DNA of 7,399 nucleotides from NCBI GenBank assembly GCA_024640205.1, contig JAHEFL010000070.1, positions 1 to 7,399 on the forward strand, written 5' to 3'. The notes beneath the pieces are model-generated. The model saw only the letters and a list, made by a program, of their open reading frames with translations, was not told where the DNA came from and ran no database searches. This document shows positions 5,163-7,399 of the stretch, piece by piece. The position numbers were made by a program, and so were the translations under genes. Position 1 is the first letter of the stretch. Every line of letters begins with the position of its first letter. This DNA is from Flavobacteriales bacterium (GTDB lineage Bacteria; Bacteroidota; Bacteroidia; Flavobacteriales_F; PHOS-HE28).

Positions 5163-7399
5163 ATGCACCTTCCCCTTCCTTTGACTGTTGGACCATGCAC
5201 GGTACTTATCCTCCTGTTGACATCTGCCCCTGCGGAAAGTGCTCATGCCCAAACCTCACATAGCTGCCAGAGCAGTAAGCAGGGGGCGGTGCATCACCTC
5301 TTGAAAGCCGGTGGTGGTGACGCGCTTTGGCCCATGGACATTCTGCATCAACGGATCGACCTGGATCTCACGCTGACCTCGGGTATCGCGGCCTCCTGTC
5401 TAGTGATCGCCACGCCACGGGAAGATGGGCTGGACCAGCTACAGTTGGATCTGATCGGACTTACGGTGGATTCCGTCACCTCTCCTTCAAGTGCGTTGAC
5501 CTTCACTCATATGGATGGTGTTCTGAACATTGCTCTGGCCACTACGGTGGGACCATTGGATACGGTTGATGTGACGGTACACTATCACGGAACGCCTGCC
5601 ACGGACCCCAGTGGTTTCGGCGGATTCTACATAACACCTTCCTATATCTATAACCTGGGTGTTGCTTTCACCAGCATTCCTCATTCGTATGGCCGGGCAT
5701 GGTTCCCATGTGTGGACAACTTCACGGAACGCAACAGCTATGAGTTCATCGTGAAGAGCCACGCTGGGCGCAGGGCGTGGTGCAACGGTGAATTCGTCAG
5801 TGAGACCCAACTTGGCGGGGATACGTTATTGCGGCACTGGGTCCTGGAGGAAACGATCCCTGCTTACCTGGCTTCAGTGGCTGCCTCCGATTATACAGTG
5901 GTCCGCGATACGCTTGTGAGCATTTCCGCGAATTCGATCCCCGTTGAATTGGTCGCCCGTGCACCGGATACCACGGCGATGAAGAATTCCTTCATCAACT
6001 TGGGACAGGCTTTCGACACGTTCGAGTCCTGGTTCGGTCCTTACCGCTGGAACAAGGTGGGCTATGTGTTGACCCCGAATGGTGCGATGGAGCATAGCAC
6101 GAGCATTCACTACCCTCGATCCATTGCCAACGGCAGCCTCCTATATGAGGATATCATGGCCCATGAACTCGCTCACCAATGGTGGGGAGATCTCGTCACC
6201 TGTGACAAGGCGGAGGAGATGTACATCAACGAAGGATTCGCGGAGTACCTCAGCTACCTTTTCTTGGAGGCCGTATATGGTACCGATCATTATCGCAATG
6301 TCGTACGGTCGAACCACCGCCAGATGGTCCATAGGGCCCACCTCGTCGATATGGGATGGTGGAGCCTTGCGGACATGCCTCAGGAATGGACCTACGGGGA
6401 ACATTCCTACAACAAGGGGGCGGACGTAATACATACCCTTCGCGGATACTTGGGTGATGAACAATTCAGGTTCGGGCTTACGGACTTTTTGGATACCCAT
6501 GCCTTCGAACCGGTGAACAGTATGATGATGCGCGATCATCTCACGCAGACGACCGGAACGGATATGACCGATTTCTTCGCGGATTGGATCTTTCAACCGG
6601 GCTGGGCAGCGTTCGAGATCGATTCATTCTCCGTGGCACCACCCTCCGGAGATACCTATCCGACCACGGTCCATGTGGAACAAAAGCTCCGTGGCGCTGA
6701 CCATATGTACAATAATGTCCCGGTCACCGTGACCTGTATGGATGGGTCCGGAGCAACGTGGACAACATCAACTTCATTGCTCGTCGGTGGCACCATTGAC
6801 ACCTTCACGATCACTCCACCTTTCATACCCGTGGATATCCTATTGAACCTGGATGAACGGATCAGCTTGGCCGTGACGCGCGACCGGGATACGTTGGACC
6901 AGACCGGGATCAGGAATTATGCCACCTCCGACCTTCGATTGACGATCGATGAGATCCCCACACCTTTCGAGATCCATTTGGAGGAATATTGGGTCCCCGC
7001 TGACCCCGGGACGGAGGAGGACTTCGCCTTCGTCGTTTCACCCGACCGCTGGTGGCGTATCGTTGGAAATATCCCGGAGGATGCCGTCATACAAGGACGG
7101 ATCACCTATGACGGGAGACCGACCACTTCAGGTTCCCTCGATATTGGTCTGATGCAGAACTTCGGAGGCGTTGCGTTCAATGAGGATAGTCTCGTCCTGT
7201 TATACCGTCCCGATCAGCACTATCCTTGGAGCATTCATCCGGACCATACAGTGAACCCGCTGAACAGCACGACCGACAAATATGGTCGTGTTGATTGGAC
7301 CGGTGTGCAAAGCGGGGAATATGTGCTTGGTTGGAGAAAAAGTGCAGTGGGTCTGCTGGACATGAGACCCTTCGCAACCCAGTGGTCCATCCACCCGAA
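5163..7399 (+). CDS. exported M1-family (gluzincin) metallopeptidase, 3' end outside window
   Basis: The frame is open from ATG 5163 to the last base (745 codons) with no stop. The start gives a signal peptide with a TVLILLLTSAPA core and cleavage near AHA|Q30. Its n-region lacks Lys/Arg; a TTG start at 5157 would add one Arg. Residues ~55-250 form the M1 N-terminal beta-domain, with GRAWFPCVDNFTERNSYEF typical of the family. The catalytic domain has GAMEH (307-311, the exopeptidase motif), HELAHQWWGD with zinc ligands His334 and His338 and catalytic Glu335, third ligand Glu357 in NEGF (18 residues on), and Tyr416 in SYNKG. All key residues are present, so an active zinc aminopeptidase is expected, acting in the periplasm or outside the cell. 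The catalytic part ends near WIFQPGW (475-481). At least 265 further residues look beta-rich. A T9SS type A sorting domain may follow outside the window, but this is not seen. Confidence 0.93.
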   Translation, partial: MHLPLPLTVGPCTVLILLLTSAPAESAHAQTSHSCQSSKQGAVHHLLKAGGGDALWPMDILHQRIDLDLTLTSGIAASCLVIATPREDGLDQLQLDLIGLTVDSVTSPSSALTFTHMDGVLNIALATTVGPLDTVDVTVHYHGTPATDPSGFGGFYITPSYIYNLGVAFTSIPHSYGRAWFPCVDNFTERNSYEFIVKSHAGRRAWCNGEFVSETQLGGDTLLRHWVLEETIPAYLASVAASDYTVVRDTLVSISANSIPVELVARAPDTTAMKNSFINLGQAFDTFESWFGPYRWNKVGYVLTPNGAMEHSTSIHYPRSIANGSLLYEDIMAHELAHQWWGDLVTCDKAEEMYINEGFAEYLSYLFLEAVYGTDHYRNVVRSNHRQMVHRAHLVDMGWWSLADMPQEWTYGEHSYNKGADVIHTLRGYLGDEQFRFGLTDFLDTHAFEPVNSMMMRDHLTQTTGTDMTDFFADWIFQPGWAAFEIDSFSVAPPSGDTYPTTVHVEQKLRGADHMYNNVPVTVTCMDGSGATWTTSTSLLVGGTIDTFTITPPFIPVDILLNLDERISLAVTRDRDTLDQTGIRNYATSDLRLTIDEIPTPFEIHLEEYWVPADPGTEEDFAFVVSPDRWWRIVGNIPEDAVIQGRITYDGRPTTSGSLDIGLMQNFGGVAFNEDSLVLLYRPDQHYPWSIHPDHTVNPLNSTTDKYGRVDWTGVQSGEYVLGWRKSAVGLLDMRPFATQWSIHP

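Noticed and set aside
5327..5569. 80-codon open frame on the + strand
   Set aside because: It is out of frame with the M1 peptidase gene that covers this stretch continuously from 5163.
6141..6596. 151-codon open frame on the - strand, and 116-codon + frame at 6079-6429
   Set aside because: Both overlap the M1 catalytic domain, whose frame contains all zinc and catalytic residues in order and is uninterrupted.
5163..7399. Possible pseudogene or frameshift because no stop is found
   Set aside because: I read the frame codon by codon to the last base and found no break; the gene simply runs off the window.

Overview
This window most likely comes from a member of the Bacteroidota, perhaps a Flavobacteriales-like lineage with fairly high GC. 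The evidence is a cluster of type IX secretion system (T9SS) and gliding-type genes found essentially only in that phylum: a type B sorting domain, a PorP/SprF-family protein and a PorE-like OmpA lipoprotein. Two TAnnTTTG promoter-like boxes, typical of Bacteroidota, fit this. The order-level placement is a guess.

Left part (1-3482, + strand): three co-directional genes that look like one operon. First is the 3' end of a large surface protein with SprB-type repeats and a C-terminal gliding-motility-associated (type B, CHU_C) sorting domain. Next is a PorP/SprF-family outer-membrane beta-barrel protein. Last is a lipoprotein with the PorE layout: TPR, PD40 beta-propeller, carboxypeptidase-regulatory-like domain and OmpA-like peptidoglycan-binding domain. 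A reasonable reading is a cargo protein, its barrel partner and a peptidoglycan anchor encoded together. A hairpin plus T-tract at 3496-3518 ends the unit.

Middle (3509-5053, - strand): a convergent gene for a 514-residue all-helical, charged, cytoplasmic TPR-like protein of unknown function. Its last codons and stop lie inside the terminator of the left operon.

Right part (5163-7399, + strand): a gene for an exported M1-family (gluzincin) metallopeptidase. It runs open off the right edge without a stop. The zinc motif HELAH, the downstream NEGF glutamate, GAMEH and the catalytic-tyrosine motif SYNKG are all present. It diverges from the TPR-like gene across a 109-base spacer holding one promoter-like box for each direction.

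No rRNA, tRNA, CRISPR array, insertion sequence or phage gene was seen. The gene families are all recognisable or known as conserved hypotheticals. I do not see a clearly new system. The points most worth a second look are the dedicated cargo/SprF/PorE-like module, the compact gene junctions and the uncharacterised TPR-like protein.
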